From positions 1 through 13,361 of the forward strand of contig JAUPVJ010000083.1 of assembly GCA_030917145.1 (NCBI GenBank): 13,361 nt of DNA, read 5' to 3'. Made by a program: the position numbers and the translations under genes. The stretch is from Patescibacteria group bacterium. Its GTDB lineage: Bacteria > Patescibacteriota > Minisyncoccia > Phycocordibacterales > CAIRYW01. Positions 12,912-13,361 of this stretch are shown one piece after another; position 1 is the first letter of the stretch, and every line of letters begins with the position of its first letter. Under the pieces are notes generated by a model. The model was not told where the DNA came from and searched no databases. It saw only the letters and a list, made by a program, of their open reading frames with translations.

Positions 12912-13169
12912 ATGAATACATATTGTCCAGTTTGCGGTTTTGATTTAGGTTTCCTGTCTTGGGAGGGAGATAGTCCATCTGACGAAATTTGTCCTTCTTG
13001 TGGCATCCAATATGGATACGATGATGTAGCAGGAGGGGATGTAAAACAACGCAAAGAGGTTTACAGTAAATGGAGAGAAACATGGATTAAAAATGGACAT
13101 TCTTGGTTTTCTCAAAATAAACAACCAAAAGATTGGAATCCTGTAAAACAGCTCGAAAGGGTCATATGA
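12912..13169 (+). CDS. Zinc-ribbon protein, probable immunity partner of the RHS tip
   Basis: An 85-residue protein with two CxxC pairs (Cys5/Cys8 and Cys27/Cys30: YCPVCG and ICPSCG) forming a likely zinc ribbon, followed by YGYDD, RKEVYSKWRETWIKNGHSW and a C-terminal PKDWNPVKQL. It resembles small cysteine-rich CPCC-type proteins that occur beside polymorphic toxin tips. Its position 6 nt after the RHS tip is the usual place of an immunity gene, which would bind and neutralise the toxin in the cytosol. The immunity role is inferred from context; the zinc ribbon is seen. Confidence 0.82.
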   Translation: MNTYCPVCGFDLGFLSWEGDSPSDEICPSCGIQYGYDDVAGGDVKQRKEVYSKWRETWIKNGHSWFSQNKQPKDWNPVKQLERVI

Positions 13170-13202
13170 AAAAGGTCAGAAGTTATAAATAAATTAATTA
13201 CT

Positions 13203-13361
13203 ATGGAACCACAAAAAGTTAGAGCGTACGGAGGCTTGCTAGTTGTATCAAAGAAACAATATCTATTAATACAAACAGGGGAATTTGGAATAATTGCGGT
13301 AATTTCCACAATCTCCTTATTCCACGACCTCAATAGGTTTTTCTGTGGTAACACTTGGTTA
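13203..13361 (+). CDS. Hypothetical protein, 3' end outside window
   Basis: An ATG at 13203 opens a frame of 53 codons with no stop up to the window end. The sequence begins MEPQKVRAYGGLLVVSKKQY and includes a hydrophobic stretch (EFGIIAVISTISLF), suggesting a small membrane-associated protein. It is 33 nt downstream of and co-directional with the immunity-like gene, so it could be a second immunity gene or another cassette remnant. The family is not recognised. Confidence 0.45.
   Translation, partial: MEPQKVRAYGGLLVVSKKQYLLIQTGEFGIIAVISTISLFHDLNRFFCGNTWL

Overview
The window reads like a chromosomal segment of a small, AT-rich bacterium, most likely a member of the Candidate Phyla Radiation (Patescibacteria, Parcubacteria-like). 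This is inference. It rests on an AT-rich, tightly packed genome, no recognisable Shine-Dalgarno sequence before any gene, a four-helix-bundle (23S rRNA intervening-sequence type) ORF between housekeeping genes, a small PsbP-like membrane-anchored protein, and RHS-tip/immunity remnants. No rRNA or tRNA gene is present to settle the taxonomy.

Layout: (1) 1-3373 is a chaperone operon: 5'-cut dnaK, a four-helix-bundle ORF, then dnaJ. The middle ORF is bracketed by two oppositely oriented, degenerate 7-nt-period arrays. (2) 3374-4642 holds another 7-nt array, a complete T-box riboswitch with mutually exclusive antiterminator and terminator, and the gene it controls. That gene is an unassigned Rossmann-like protein with a weak resemblance to tRNA-dependent cyclodipeptide synthases; it ends at a strong terminator. 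(3) 4646-6815 carries a histidine-phosphatase-like protein lacking the RHG motif, a convergent maf, and an EamA transporter. (4) 6966-8788 carries a secreted DNRLRE-M23 peptidase and a membrane-anchored PsbP-like protein. (5) 8801-11280 is a very AT-rich block of nucleotide-related genes: a CYTH protein behind a consensus promoter, convergent with a two-gene unit of a thymidylate-kinase-like protein and a Nudix-methyltransferase fusion. (6) 11279-11807 is a GreA-like factor with its own terminator. (7) 11808-13361 is a remnant zone with a 21-nt direct repeat, another 7-nt array, a 5'-truncated RHS C-terminal tip with a putative toxin domain, a zinc-ribbon immunity-like ORF, and a small ORF running off the end.

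The main points for follow-up are the T-box-controlled tRNA-linked candidate gene at 3481-4642 and the family of 7-nt-period intergenic arrays (1831-1879, 2222-2277, 3375-3416, 5861-5895, 11999-12047). These arrays sit at gene junctions. They flank the four-helix-bundle ORF as an inverted pair, and one abuts the exact point where RHS coding begins.
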